Positions 29,066 through 38,109 of a stretch of DNA of 64,000 bases are shown one piece after another. The notes under the pieces are model-generated. The model did no database searches and was not told the origin of the DNA. It worked only from the letters and a program-made list of their open reading frames with translations. Source of the DNA: Hyphomicrobiales bacterium (GTDB taxonomy: Bacteria > Pseudomonadota > Alphaproteobacteria > Rhizobiales > Rhizobiaceae); the NCBI GenBank assembly GCA_900473685.1, contig UCNE01000029.1, positions 46,302 to 110,301 on the forward strand, written 5' to 3'. A program made the translations under genes and the position numbers. The first letter of the stretch is position 1. Each line of letters begins with the position of its first letter.

Positions 29066-30082
29066 TCAGCGGCCGCGACCGAAGGTCCGTTTCTGCTGGA
29101 TATCGGCGGCAACGCGGGCCGGGTCCTGCCGCGACGATGTCTGGCGTGGGTCGCTGCCGCGATCCGGCGACAGGTAGGCCTGATGCCCGGATGGGCTGGC
29201 CGTATCCTTCTGGTCCGAGTGCAGCCAGGCCTGAACGCGGACGCGACAGGTTTCGGGGCTCAGCGAAGCGAGCAGCGCTTCGCCGCGCGTCGTGCCGCCG
29301 AGACGCTCGGCAAGGTCGGGATAGAAGGCGCAGAGCACGAAAAGACTGTCATCGGCGTGCATGTCCAGCGCCGTCAATGTGGTGGCGAGTTGCTGGCCGG
29401 ATATGTCGAGCAGGATCCGCTCGCCGAGTTCTGCCGTCGACGACAGCGCCGCCGACAGGCTGGCGGCAAAAAGATTGGCTTCACCGGAGCGGGCGAAACG
29501 CACGAGCAGGGCCTCATGCAATGAATCCACCGGCTCGATGACGGGCAGCGCGGCGGCGGTTTTCTGAGGTGCGCGGGCCAGCGACTTCAGATCGTTGCGC
29601 AGCTTTTCCTCGCGCAACAGTTTGGCCGCCGTCATATCCTGTGCCGTCGCTTCCGGCTGGCGCTGCGTTTCGGCTGCGCGCGGGGCGGGGGAGGCAGGCA
29701 GGGCAGGTGCGGCGGTCTTGGCGGGAGCCGAGGCCGTCTGGCGGCGTTCGACGAGCGCATCGACCACGTGAACCGAAAGATTATCGCGCCGCGCAATTGC
29801 GGTGGCATGCGCCTGTCCCTGGGAGCGGATGACCTGTAGCAGCGTGGCGTCATCGATCGAGGTGGAGCGGGTGAGGAAAATCGCGGCAATGGAAATCGGC
29901 GCATTGCCGATCTGCAACGCCACGGATGGCGGCACATGCGGGCACTGCGACAGGGCGGCGGCAGCCTGGCGGCGCGCTTCGTCGCTGGAGGCGGAAAACA
30001 GCGGATCGAACAGTTCGGAGAATTGCTTGAGGTCGGTCCGGCGGGGGTGGCGCAGCCCTTCAAAACCGGTCACGGTCGCCAT
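29066..30082 (-). CDS. DUF2336 domain-containing protein
   Basis: About 338 residues from the preferred ATG. The N-terminal two thirds are alpha-helical repeats of the DUF2336 type (L-K-Q-F-S-E-L-F-D-P-L-F, then A-A-A-A-L-S-Q-C-P-H-V-P and I-A-A-I-F-L-T-R-S). An Ala/Pro-rich linker lies near residues 120-160. Family members occur in alphaproteobacteria and some are linked to cell-cycle or general stress control; the role here is unknown. An alternative start 25 codons upstream exists; AAGGA precedes the chosen one. Confidence 0.75.
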   Translation of the reverse strand: MATVTGFEGLRHPRRTDLKQFSELFDPLFSASSDEARRQAAAALSQCPHVPPSVALQIGNAPISIAAIFLTRSTSIDDATLLQVIRSQGQAHATAIARRDNLSVHVVDALVERRQTASAPAKTAAPALPASPAPRAAETQRQPEATAQDMTAAKLLREEKLRNDLKSLARAPQKTAAALPVIEPVDSLHEALLVRFARSGEANLFAASLSAALSSTAELGERILLDISGQQLATTLTALDMHADDSLFVLCAFYPDLAERLGGTTRGEALLASLSPETCRVRVQAWLHSDQKDTASPSGHQAYLSPDRGSDPRQTSSRQDPARVAADIQQKRTFGRGR

Positions 30083-30516
30083 CAGGACCACGTCCTTCAG
30101 CCGCCCTGCCTGCGGTCTTTCCAACTCACGAAACCGGTCCGCCACGGATACACCCACTCATACGCACAACACATTGTCCCGATTTCGGACATTCGGCATG
30201 GCCGCTTGTCCGAAAGGGTGGCGAGATTTCAGACATGGGCGGCGGGAACGTTTGCGAACGCCGCTGGCGTTACCACTATCATCGACGCGAAGGCGCTGAA
30301 AACATTGGTGCCGACGGGGCAATATTGCCCCTGCCGATCATGGCTGAATGATGTTTGGAGAATAGGGCGACGTGGTTAACATTCCGTTTACCCGGCCGCA
30401 GAAGCACGGTTATCCCCACGCGATGGGGGTGGTTACGTGCTCTGCTGCCGCACTGTTGGCGGGGAATACAAAAACGGGCGGCAATGCCGCCCGTTTTGCT
30501 GTCGTTTCGATTGAAC
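30083..30516. other. Intergenic region with terminator, no gene supported
   Basis: About 430 bases between two minus-strand genes. It holds the DUF2336 promoter side and, near 30471-30497, a strong terminator for the SH3-domain gene. Open frames in the plus direction here lack a ribosome site and known family. Confidence 0.5.
30471..30497 (-). terminator. Bidirectional intrinsic terminator of the SH3-domain gene
   Basis: A 12-bp perfect stem AAAACGGGCGGC/GCCGCCCGTTTT with a 3-base loop, starting 20 bases past the SH3 gene stop; the A and T runs give U-tracts in both directions. Confidence 0.85.
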
Positions 30517-31269
30517 TTAGTTGCTGCAGTTCACGTCGCGCGGACGGCAGCCGCCACCGCCATCGTCGCGGTATCTGGGCCGGTCGTTACCACGCTCGAT
30601 CTGCTGCTGGCTGTTGTAATTGCGGCGCTCGATGCGTTCGCGGTCACGTTCGCGCCGGTTGTTCTGTTCATTTTCGAACTGCCGGGCATTATCGTCGCGG
30701 CGGCGCTCGATGCGTTCCTGATCACGGTCGCGATCACGCCGGGGGCGTTCGATGACGATACCGTCGTCATTGTTGTAACGCGGGCGTTCATACGTGTTGT
30801 AGTCGCGGCGCGGGCGCCGATCCGGATTGTAACGATCCCTGTCGCGGTCGCGGCGGTAGTAATCGCGTTGCCTGTAGAAATCGCGATTGCGATAATTGCG
30901 GTCCCAGTAGTTCCCAAGCTCGAAGGTTACCAGCGGGATACCGAGCGAGCCGTAATAGTCCGGCTCGACGTAGACGCGGCGCTGCTGGTACTGCGCCTGA
31001 ACATAACGGCCAGCAACCCAGCCACGGCCATCATAGAAAGAGACATCGCACCAGGGCGTATCGGCGAGGCAGCCGTGGATTTCAAGCGGCGTGCCGACCG
31101 GGATGACCGTGACGGCCGGGTAACGTGTGCTGGGGCCGGAGCGCATGTTGACGTTTGCGGTGGCAAACCCTTCCGCCGCCTGAGCGGCGGCCGGCAACAC
31201 GAAGGCCGCTGCTATTGCTGCTATCGAAAGCAGCGCTGATTTCAATGAATATCGTCGCGGTGTCGTCAT
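30517..31269 (-). CDS. Secreted SH3-domain protein with Arg/Asp/Asn/Tyr-rich tail
   Basis: About 250 residues. Sec signal peptide (S-A-L-L-S-I-A-A-I-A-A-A-F-V-L-P ... A-Q-A-A), then a bacterial SH3 domain (~25-90) with A-N-V-N-M-R-S-G-P-S-T-R-Y and G-W-V-A-G-R-Y. The last ~140 residues are extremely rich in Arg, Asp, Asn and Tyr in repeated D-R-D-R and R-R-D-Y units, so highly charged and probably disordered. SH3b domains often bind cell wall. Role unknown; starts seven codons into the longest frame, behind GGA. Confidence 0.75.
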   Translation of the reverse strand: MTTPRRYSLKSALLSIAAIAAAFVLPAAAQAAEGFATANVNMRSGPSTRYPAVTVIPVGTPLEIHGCLADTPWCDVSFYDGRGWVAGRYVQAQYQQRRVYVEPDYYGSLGIPLVTFELGNYWDRNYRNRDFYRQRDYYRRDRDRDRYNPDRRPRRDYNTYERPRYNNDDGIVIERPRRDRDRDQERIERRRDDNARQFENEQNNRRERDRERIERRNYNSQQQIERGNDRPRYRDDGGGGCRPRDVNCSN

Positions 31270-31583
31270 CGGTTTTCCATCCCTATCCATCCGGAATTAT
31301 CCTCGCCGCTGCGGGCGCGTAATTTATCGCAAACACCGTTGTTTTTGTGTCTTTTTTGAGGTGGCAGGCGCGCCCGGCCGCCCTGCTGCGCAGGGATAAA
31401 CGCCAAGACGCGCTGCTTCGTTCCACAGGCACGAAACAATATGAATGGCACCGGAACAGAATGAACAATTCACAACTTTATTGGCCGGAAAATCCATCGC
31501 GTGAAAGCGCGTTTGCTGCCGGTTTGCGAGGAACCAAATCGGCGCTGACGCGTTAACGGATCATTGAAACAGGAGCCTTGACC

Positions 31584-31874
31584 ATGGTCGAAAAGAAATT
31601 CGCAACTGTGCCGAACGATGCCAACGCCACTGCCGAGATCGATGCCAGCGCGGCGAAAGCCGATCTTGAAAATCAGCTGGCAGAATTGCGTGCCGAGATT
31701 GCCCGCCTGACCGATTCCGTGTCGGCGATCGGCAGCAGCGCCAAGGCGGTTGCGGCTTCCGAGGTCGAGGTGCTGACGGAACGCCTGCGCGACCGCATTC
31801 GCGAGGAACCCGTTTCGACGCTTCTGGCGATTGCCGGCGTCTCCTTCGTGGTCGGCCTTTTGGCGCGGCGATAA
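31584..31874 (+). CDS. DUF883-like (ElaB/YqjD) membrane-anchored protein
   Basis: 96 residues: an amphipathic helical region (A-D-L-E-N-Q-L-A-E-L-R-A-E-I-A-R-L), a second helix, then one C-terminal membrane helix (V-S-T-L-L-A-I-A-G-V-S-F-V-V-G-L-L) ending in R-R. This layout matches YqjD/ElaB tail-anchored proteins that tether ribosomes to the membrane in stationary phase in E. coli; that function here is inferred. AGGAG lies before the chosen ATG. Confidence 0.8.
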   Translation: MVEKKFATVPNDANATAEIDASAAKADLENQLAELRAEIARLTDSVSAIGSSAKAVAASEVEVLTERLRDRIREEPVSTLLAIAGVSFVVGLLARR

Positions 31875-32258
31875 CCGGTCGCTCCGGCTGTTCCCTGCGA
31901 AACTTTCGAGCGTGGGTGTTCGTCTATAATGGTTCCTGCAAAGGCGGGAACAGTATCCGCTGCCGTGGCAGCGGATATGCCGGTTTAAGGGCTTATGAAA
32001 GCGCATGAATTGGTGTTTTGACCGTTAAGGAGCTGTTAACTATCGTGTGGCTCAATCTGACGGCGAGTGATGTCCCTGGATATCATCGGAGTTCTCGCAG
32101 GTGAAATGGCATAATATCCGGAATTCCCGGAAGAAGGAGCAACGAGAAAGGCGCAGATGCCCGAAGCTGAAAGGCAATGGGACCGCGTCAGCCCGCATAA
32201 CGGGCAGGGTGAAATCAGTACGGTAGTTCATCCGTCTCAAGCATTTTTGGAGACGAGC
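31875..32258. other. Intergenic region with a palindromic hairpin
   Basis: 384 bases. It contains the 11-bp-arm hairpin at 31954-31977 and, near 32030, GTTAACTAT. Nothing else recognised. Confidence 0.45.
31954..31977. terminator. Hairpin downstream of the DUF883-like gene
   Basis: TATCCGCTGCC and GGCAGCGGATA are exact complements separated by two bases, 80 bases after the stop. No T-run follows, so it may stabilise the mRNA or be a protein-binding palindrome instead of a terminator. Confidence 0.4.
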
Positions 32259-32441
32259 ATGGCAGAGGTTATCAGACTGGAGGACCGCCTTGTGCGGGCA
32301 CCGCCGAAACCATCGATGGGGCCGATTGCGCCGAGCAATGCGGTGATCCTGTTGTTTACCGGCATCCGCTACGAGCGGCTGGACGGCCACCCCGGCGACA
32401 CGCCGGCAAAACCGGCTCCGGGCAGAGCCAAGAAGCACTAG
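32259..32441 (+). CDS. Small hypothetical protein
   Basis: 60 residues: M-A-E-V-I-R-L-E-D-R then P-P-K-P-S-M-G-P-I-A-P-S-N-A-V-I-L-L-F-T-G-I-R-Y-E-R, ending basic. GGAGAC lies before the ATG and codon use is host-like. Short proteins of this pattern occur in rhizobia; function unknown. The frame is open 34 codons upstream but without coding character. Confidence 0.6.
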   Translation: MAEVIRLEDRLVRAPPKPSMGPIAPSNAVILLFTGIRYERLDGHPGDTPAKPAPGRAKKH

Positions 32442-32550
32442 GTTTTCTGCCTGACGGGCCATGTTTAGCGCTGTTTTTAGCGCGATGAGCCGTATGATGA
32501 CGACGGGCCGTCATCACGTTCCCTTGTTGATCACTGCCTGTCGCTGGACA

Positions 32551-33096
32551 TTATCGCCGGAACGGCTCGCAGCTGGATTCGGCCAGGAAATTGCGCACGG
32601 TTTCCTCATAACTGTCGGTTGGCGCCAGCGCACGCAGGACCGCATAGCCTTCCTCATCCGGCATTTCCACCATGATCGACTGGGCGAGGCCCGGCGGTGG
32701 TGTCTTTCTGAGATCGACAAGCTGGATCGGCGTTGCCATGACCAGATCCAAGTTGCCGTTGACGGCCGTATGGTCGTTCATGCTGAAAATCTCGTTGGAA
32801 TTGGCGTCGTAGATTGCCAATGACCAGAAGGGGACGGCACCCTTGGCGGCGAACCGGGCCGGACCGGTATCCACCGAGAAGCCGCAGACGGCAACGCGCA
32901 GGAAAGGATCGTCATTGGCAAGTCCCGTCGGGCCTGGTTCGCTGGTCAGCGGGAAGAAGCTGTCCATCTCGTAGAGGCCGAGCACGCGGCTATAGGCGTC
33001 CTTGCCGGTAAATTGCGGCAAGGCCAGAATGATGACGATGTGCAGCAGCGCTGCGCCGACCAGGCCGACAAGGATGGCGAAAAATGCGCTACGCAT
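32551..33096 (-). CDS. DUF1254-type membrane-anchored protein
   Basis: 181 residues. N-terminal membrane helix (F-F-A-I-L-V-G-L-V-G-A-A-L-L-H-I-V-I-I), then a periplasmic DUF1254-like domain with D-P-F-L-R-V-A-V-C-G-F and P-F-W-S-L-A-I-Y-D. The start overlaps the stop of the DUF1214 gene by eight bases, so the two are coupled. In this family DUF1214 and DUF1254 are usually parts of one protein or adjacent genes; function unknown. Confidence 0.75.
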   Translation of the reverse strand: MRSAFFAILVGLVGAALLHIVIILALPQFTGKDAYSRVLGLYEMDSFFPLTSEPGPTGLANDDPFLRVAVCGFSVDTGPARFAAKGAVPFWSLAIYDANSNEIFSMNDHTAVNGNLDLVMATPIQLVDLRKTPPPGLAQSIMVEMPDEEGYAVLRALAPTDSYEETVRNFLAESSCEPFRR

Positions 33097-33676
33097 TCGG
33101 GCACCCCGTCTTGATGATTTTCGGCATGGCAAGATCGATGACACCGGAGGAGCCGGCCGTCGGGGTGTCGAGCAGGGTCAGCACCAGTTTGAAGGCGCCG
33201 CTGCGGCGTATTGCCAGCCAATTGTCCGGCTGGGCGACCGGGGAGACATGGATGACGAAGGAACTGTCGGGTTGGCGCAGCACCGTCCAGGCATTGGTTG
33301 CCGCCGGAAGCTCCGGGGCGATCTTCATCGGCTGGTCGTTGGCATTGGTGGCATAAAGCGTCCAGAAGCGGGCGGCCGGGGTCATGCCGATGATGTCATA
33401 GACGCAGCTGGAGGACAGCTTTTCCCCGGAACTGTCCATCGCCGCGGTGAACTGCAGGCCTTCCGCGCCGCCATAGAGCAGCTTGCCGGCCCGCGCCCGG
33501 TGCGCCTTGGCATAGGGATCGGTATTTTCCGTCTGCGCATCCGGGAAGGCCACCCATGGCCCAAGCGCAATCGCCCCGAAGCCGACTGTGGCCTTCAGGG
33601 CAGACACGCTCGAGACGATGCCGACGCCAAAGGCGACGGACAGGGCAAGGGCGACGAGGAGGGGGATGCGGAACAA
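33089..33676 (-). CDS. DUF1214 domain-containing protein
   Basis: 195 residues with a signal or anchor helix (L-L-V-A-L-A-L-S-V-A-F-G-V-G-I-V) and a DUF1214 domain (A-R-F-W-T-L-Y-A-T-N-A-N-D-Q and P-D-N-W-L-A). Exported, two Cys (C-V-Y-D and T-G-C-P). Translationally coupled to the DUF1254-like gene behind it. Confidence 0.8.
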   Translation of the reverse strand: MFRIPLLVALALSVAFGVGIVSSVSALKATVGFGAIALGPWVAFPDAQTENTDPYAKAHRARAGKLLYGGAEGLQFTAAMDSSGEKLSSSCVYDIIGMTPAARFWTLYATNANDQPMKIAPELPAATNAWTVLRQPDSSFVIHVSPVAQPDNWLAIRRSGAFKLVLTLLDTPTAGSSGVIDLAMPKIIKTGCPNA

Positions 33677-33733
33677 GATAGGCTACCGGTAATTTGATGG
33701 GAGAGAACAATGCTGGGAGTTTGGGAGCGAATA

Positions 33734-33875
33734 CCCCCCTCTGTCCCTCCGGGACATCTCCCCCACAAGGGGGGAGATTGGTCGAGAGTTCAGTGCTACA
33801 CCCGTAAGGCGGCTTGCGAAATTTATGGCAATCTCCCCCCTTGTGGGGGAGATGTCCCGGAGGGACAGAGGGGGG
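33734..33875. repeat. 47-bp perfect inverted repeat (rhizobial intergenic element)
   Basis: Left arm 33734-33780 and right arm 33829-33875 are exact reverse complements over 47 bases, separated by 48 bases. The arms combine C-runs with TCTGTCCCTCCGGGACAT, itself containing a short palindrome. Similar sequences are scattered between genes in Rhizobium-group genomes, to my knowledge. It lies between the DUF1214 and PBP genes. Confidence 0.85.
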
Positions 33876-33917
33876 CGACTGGGCCGGAGGGCTGCCATCG
33901 CCACCGTGATGGAAACC

Positions 33918-36167
33918 TCACCGCCCCCCATCCCGGCCTCCCTTGACGATCGTGCCGGTCGGTTGCGGGTCGAGTTCGGCGACTTTGCCGGGGGTATCGG
34001 CCGGGACTTTCAGGTCAGGCGCCGTGTTGAATTTCTCGCCGAGCGATTTCAGCATCCGGGTGACGTCCGAGGACAATGAGCGTGGGCGCACCAGTGGCGG
34101 CAGGGCGTTTTCGTCGGCGGGTTTGGCGGCTGCTGTCTCCGGCTGCTTCTTCTTCGCATCCGGGCCTGGCAGCGGGTTCTTGATGCCGGGAATGGCCCGG
34201 TGCTCGATGCCTTGTTCGGCATAGTCCATCAGCCGCTTGAAGGTCATCGCCGGTAGCGAGCCGCCGGTCATGTTGTTGGTCGAGGTATAGTCGTCGTTTC
34301 CGAACCAGACGGCGGTGGTGTAATCGCCGGTGAAGCCGACGAACCAGGCGTCGCGGTAGGCCTGGGTCGTGCCGGTCTTGCCGCCTGTGACGATGCCGTT
34401 GTCGAGCGCTGCCTTGCGGGCCGTGCCGATGATCGGGATCTGGGTCAGCATATAGTTCATCGAGGCATTGGCCTGCTCGCTGACGACGCGCTTGGCGGGC
34501 GCTTCGTCGCGATTGAAATCATAAAGAATATCGCCGTCGTAATTGAGGATCTGGCTGATGCCGTGGCGGCGTGACTGCATGCCGCCGGCCGGAAACACGG
34601 CATAGGCCGTCGCCTGGTCCATGACGGTGACTTCAGATGTGCCGAGCGGCATGGTCTTATCGGTGCGGATCGGCGTCTCGATCCCCATCTTCTTGGCGGT
34701 TTCGGCGATGATCTCGGTGCCGAGCGTATCCTTGGCAAGACGCACCGGCACGGTATTGATCGACTTGGCGATGGCGGTCAGCAACGTCACTTTGCCGGAA
34801 TAGCTGCCCTTGGAGTAGTTTTGGGGCGACCAGCCACGCCAGGTGATCGGTGCGTCGCTGATGGTCGATTCCGGCTTCAGGCCCGTCTCCATCGCCGCCG
34901 TATAGGTATAGACCTTGAAGGACGAGCCTGGCTGGCGCAGCGCCTTGGTGGCGCGGTTGAACTGGCTTTCGCCATAATCCCGGCCGCCGACCATGGCCCG
35001 TACCGGGCCGCCATTCTCGATCATCACCATGGCACCCTGCTTGACCTTGTAGGTCTCGCCATATTGCCGAAGGCTGGATTCGACGGATTCTTCCGCGGCC
35101 TGCTGCAGGCCCATGTCGATGGTGGTGCGCACGACCAGCGAATGCTGGGCAAAGGGGGTGGCGATGCGCTTGGTTTCGTCAAAAGCCCAGTCGAGGAAGA
35201 AATCAGGAGCGCTGACTTCGGCGCGGTCGATCACCGTTGCCGGATTGAGGCGGGCGGCGATTACCTGGCCCTCGGTCATCAGTCCACCCTGGACGAGGTT
35301 GGTCAGAACCTCGTTGGCGCGGGCGCGGGCGGCCGGAAGGTTGACATGCGGCGCATAGCGGGCAGGGGCCTTGAACAGGCCGGCCAGCATGGCGCTTTCG
35401 GCCAGATTGATATCGGTGATGTTCTTGCCGAAATAGAACTGCGAGGCCGCCGCCGCCCCGAACGTGCCGCCGCCCATATAGGCGCGGTCGAGATAGAGCC
35501 GCAGGATTTCCTTTTTCGACAGGTTGCATTCCAGCCAGACGGCAAGGAAGGCTTCCTTGATCTTACGCTCGATGGTGCGCTCGTTCGACAGGAACAGGTT
35601 TTTCGCCAGCTGCTGGGTCAGCGTTGAGCCGCCCTGGACGACGCCGCCGGCGCGCGCATTGATGGTCATGGCGCGGGCGAGACCCAGGAAGTCGATGCCG
35701 TAATGATCGAAGAAGCGGCGGTCCTCGGTGGCCAGCACTGCCTTGACCAGCGTGTCCGGCAATTGGTCGACCGGCACGGAATCCTCGTGGATGATGCCGC
35801 GATGGCCGATCTCGTTGCCGTAACGATCAAGGAACGTCACAGCGAAATCGCCCTGCGCCCGCCAGTTTCCCTTGGTATCCTCGAACGCCGGAAGGGCGAG
35901 CGCCAGCATCAGTACCGAGCCAACGGTGCCCCAGGTCATGCCTTCGCCGAGCACCTCGAACACGGCCTTCTTCCAGCCGCGGACGCGAAAACGGCGAAAG
36001 AAGATGGTGATATCTTCCCACCAGACGCCAAGGCGGAAACCGGCATTCCAGACGGTTGAATCGATCCATGAATCGATGCGCAACAGGATGTGGCGCTTGC
36101 GCGGACGGTCGTCCTTCGGAGCGCCGTTTTCCGGGGTCGGGCTGTCGTCTTGGCTTGGATCCTGCAA
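33918..36167 (-). CDS. Class A penicillin-binding protein (PBP1a family)
   Basis: 749 residues. A charged cytoplasmic tail, one membrane helix (~79-94), a GT51 glycosyltransferase domain with A-T-E-D-R-R-F-F-D-H-Y-G (~146-157) and G-G-S-T-L-T-Q-Q-L-A-K-N (~179-190), then the transpeptidase domain with the Ser nucleophile in P-G-S-S-F-K, S-I-N and K-T-G-T-T motifs. The Pro/Lys-rich tail after ~residue 680 is variable. It polymerises and crosslinks peptidoglycan. Divergent from the YcgN-type gene. Confidence 0.93.
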   Translation of the reverse strand: MQDPSQDDSPTPENGAPKDDRPRKRHILLRIDSWIDSTVWNAGFRLGVWWEDITIFFRRFRVRGWKKAVFEVLGEGMTWGTVGSVLMLALALPAFEDTKGNWRAQGDFAVTFLDRYGNEIGHRGIIHEDSVPVDQLPDTLVKAVLATEDRRFFDHYGIDFLGLARAMTINARAGGVVQGGSTLTQQLAKNLFLSNERTIERKIKEAFLAVWLECNLSKKEILRLYLDRAYMGGGTFGAAAASQFYFGKNITDINLAESAMLAGLFKAPARYAPHVNLPAARARANEVLTNLVQGGLMTEGQVIAARLNPATVIDRAEVSAPDFFLDWAFDETKRIATPFAQHSLVVRTTIDMGLQQAAEESVESSLRQYGETYKVKQGAMVMIENGGPVRAMVGGRDYGESQFNRATKALRQPGSSFKVYTYTAAMETGLKPESTISDAPITWRGWSPQNYSKGSYSGKVTLLTAIAKSINTVPVRLAKDTLGTEIIAETAKKMGIETPIRTDKTMPLGTSEVTVMDQATAYAVFPAGGMQSRRHGISQILNYDGDILYDFNRDEAPAKRVVSEQANASMNYMLTQIPIIGTARKAALDNGIVTGGKTGTTQAYRDAWFVGFTGDYTTAVWFGNDDYTSTNNMTGGSLPAMTFKRLMDYAEQGIEHRAIPGIKNPLPGPDAKKKQPETAAAKPADENALPPLVRPRSLSSDVTRMLKSLGEKFNTAPDLKVPADTPGKVAELDPQPTGTIVKGGRDGGR

Positions 36168-36316
36168 CGCGATCGCATCCTGGTGGCTTCAAGTCCCATG
36201 CGATATTTGCATGGGCCGGGTTTCTATTCTACGCCGATATCGATAATGAGCCTTAAAAAACCGGCAATGTTTTGTAAAATTGTCGCCGAAATCCAACAGA
36301 TGGAAGAATACGCATC

Positions 36317-36784
36317 ATGGGCGGACAGCCCTTCTGGAAGACCAAAACGCTGGCCGAGATGACGGCCCCCGAATGGGAAAGCCTGTGCGACGGCTGCGGG
36401 CTCTGTTGTCTCAACAAGCTGGAAGACTGGGATACGGGCGAGATCGCCTGGACCAATGTTGGCTGCACGCTGCTCGATGGCGAGAGCTGCCGGTGCAAGG
36501 ACTATCCCAACCGGCAGGCGACGGTGCCGGACTGTATCCAGCTGACGCCGGAGGAAGTGGAAACGCTGAGCTGGCTACCGCCGACCTGCGGCTACCGGCT
36601 GGTGCGCGACGGACACGATCTCTACTGGTGGCATCCGCTGGTTTCCGGCGATGCCGAGACTGTGCATCAGGCGGGAATATCGGTTCGCGGCCGCACGGTC
36701 AGCGAAGACGATATCGACGTCGAGGACCTGGAGGACTATCTGGTGGAATGGCCGCTGACGGTGGGCGGGCATAGCGCCCGCTAA
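36317..36784 (+). CDS. YcgN-type cysteine-cluster protein (UPF0260)
   Basis: 155 residues. Conserved Cys cluster C-D-G-C-G-L-C-C in the N-terminal third, further Cys in N-V-G-C-T-L-L, C-R-C-K-D-Y and P-D-C-I-Q-L, a pattern that probably ligates iron or zinc. Full length for the family. Function not established. Convergent with the MmcQ/YjbR gene, four bases apart. Confidence 0.9.
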   Translation: MGGQPFWKTKTLAEMTAPEWESLCDGCGLCCLNKLEDWDTGEIAWTNVGCTLLDGESCRCKDYPNRQATVPDCIQLTPEEVETLSWLPPTCGYRLVRDGHDLYWWHPLVSGDAETVHQAGISVRGRTVSEDDIDVEDLEDYLVEWPLTVGGHSAR

Positions 36785-36787
36785 GGG

Positions 36788-37132
36788 CTATTGCGCCGGA
36801 ACCACCGGTTTCAAAAGGCTTTTCGGCGCGGCATTGCGCCAGGCGGTGTCCATCACATGGCCGATGATATCGTCATCGGCGTCCATGAAATAGACCGATG
36901 TCCAGCCCTTCAGGCCCCAGCCGCCGGGGACGGCGGCACAGACGCCGGGTTCGGTTTCGAGGAAGAGTTTCTGCTGGTCCGGCGTGAACTTGACGACGGC
37001 GCGGCCGGATTCCGGCAGGGACATGAAGATGCGGTTGCCGACGCGAAAATCGCGCTTGCCGAAATGGGCGCTCTCGACGGCTCCCGGCAGGCCCAAAGCC
37101 CGCTTTTCCAGGTCCTCGGTTCTCATCGGCAA
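36788..37132 (-). CDS. MmcQ/YjbR family protein
   Basis: 114 residues. The CyaY/YjbR fold is recognised by L-P-G-A-V-E-S-A-H-F-G-K-R-D-F-R-V, F-M-S-L-P-E-S-G-R-A-V-V-K and the C-terminal G-W-T-S-V-Y-F. Family members are thought to bind DNA, without a firm role. Complete and host-like. Confidence 0.88.
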   Translation of the reverse strand: MPMRTEDLEKRALGLPGAVESAHFGKRDFRVGNRIFMSLPESGRAVVKFTPDQQKLFLETEPGVCAAVPGGWGLKGWTSVYFMDADDDIIGHVMDTAWRNAAPKSLLKPVVPAQ

Positions 37133-37482
37133 AGTGTATCACGCTCGAGGGCATGCACAAAATTCAAGAAAATAATCCTAATAGGAAAATAATCCTTGAC
37201 GGCGTGACGGTCGTTTGATAGGTTTATGGCACAGTCGGAAAAGTGGGCGAGGCGGGATGCTTCTTCTACGGCGCTGATGGCGCGCTCCGGCGTTTTTCGC
37301 ATCTTCCCAGCGTGGGGTTCCCCCTCATCCGGCCCTGCGGGCCACCTTCTCCCCGTTGCGGAGAAGAGGGAGCAAGCCGCGGTTTCCGCGGCGAGATTTG
37401 GTTTTCAAAGTGGTCACCCCACCCTGGAGCTGAGCTCCGGCCCTCCTCCTCAAGGGGAGGGTGAGTTTCAAAGGACATTGTC
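37133..37482. repeat. Intergenic region with palindromic rhizobial repeats
   Basis: About 350 bases before the GTA-like genes. 37319-37400 reads CCCTCATCCGGCCCTGCGGG with further short hairpins (CTTCTCCCC...CGGAGAAG; GCCGCGG...CCGCGGC). 37430-37465 has the Ser/Pro-like CTCCTCCTCAAGGGGAGGG element. These are mosaic intergenic repeats of the kind found throughout Rhizobium and Agrobacterium chromosomes. AAAGGA before 37483 serves the next gene. Confidence 0.6.
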
Positions 37483-38109
37483 ATGACGTCTGACCTGGAT
37501 TTCGATCCGGCGCTGTTTGGCTTGTGGCCGAAGGCGCCGGTCTATGGTGGGGTGGGGACGCAGGATGTGGACGCGGAGCTTGAGGATATTGCCCGGCGGG
37601 TGATCCTAGAGACCAAGGCGGAGATCGTCTCGCCGCTCGATGACCTGCAGGACATGCTGAACGGCATGACGAAGGAATTGCGCGAGCAGATGCAGCAGTT
37701 CCAGCGGCTGCGGCTGTTGGCTGACGGCAGGGCGGAGGCGGCGGGCGAGGAGATCGACCGCAAGCTGATCCAGGCCGACGCCAAGGCGAGCATCGAGGCG
37801 ATGTCGGTGATCGTGCGGACATTAGAAAAGATCGACAGCCTGCAAAGGACGATTGCGCATGACCGGCAGGTTGCAGCGGATACCGCGTTCGACGAGGCAA
37901 GCTACACCGCACTCGTTGCAGAAATCGATCAGCGCGTTGAACAGCGCGCCAAGGAACTCTACGCCAAATACGTCGCAAATGCTCAGGCCGGTGGTGCTGA
38001 TTTGGGCGGAGCTGGAGCAACCGGTGCCAGCGCGCCTGGATCCCCGCGCGGATCGCCAGATGGCGAAGGCGGAGTTTCGCCGTCTCGAAAAGAGGACGCA
38101 CAAGCATAA
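37483..38109 (+). CDS. Hypothetical protein preceding the GTA terminase, possible small-terminase role
   Basis: 208 residues, mostly charged alpha helix with heptad-like stretches (L-R-E-Q-M-Q-Q-F-Q-R-L-R-L-L), starting D-L-D-F-D-P-A-L-F-G-L-W-P. The last ~45 residues are Gly/Ala/Ser-rich and overlap the next frame. No helix-turn-helix was recognised. Its position directly before a GTA-type large terminase matches the small packaging subunit of gene transfer agents, so that role is inferred from place and helical character only. AAAGGA precedes the ATG. Confidence 0.5.
   Translation: MTSDLDFDPALFGLWPKAPVYGGVGTQDVDAELEDIARRVILETKAEIVSPLDDLQDMLNGMTKELREQMQQFQRLRLLADGRAEAAGEEIDRKLIQADAKASIEAMSVIVRTLEKIDSLQRTIAHDRQVAADTAFDEASYTALVAEIDQRVEQRAKELYAKYVANAQAGGADLGGAGATGASAPGSPRGSPDGEGGVSPSRKEDAQA

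Noticed and set aside
30355..31239. 294-codon plus-strand frame with hydrophobic Val/Ile/Ala runs
   Set aside because: It is the complement of Arg/Asp/Tyr-rich repeats in the SH3 protein, which gives artificial membrane-like text.
37853..38059. Longer N terminus for the GTA terminase
   Set aside because: Starts from TTG deep in the preceding gene; extra residues have no family support. The 37979 start stays possible.
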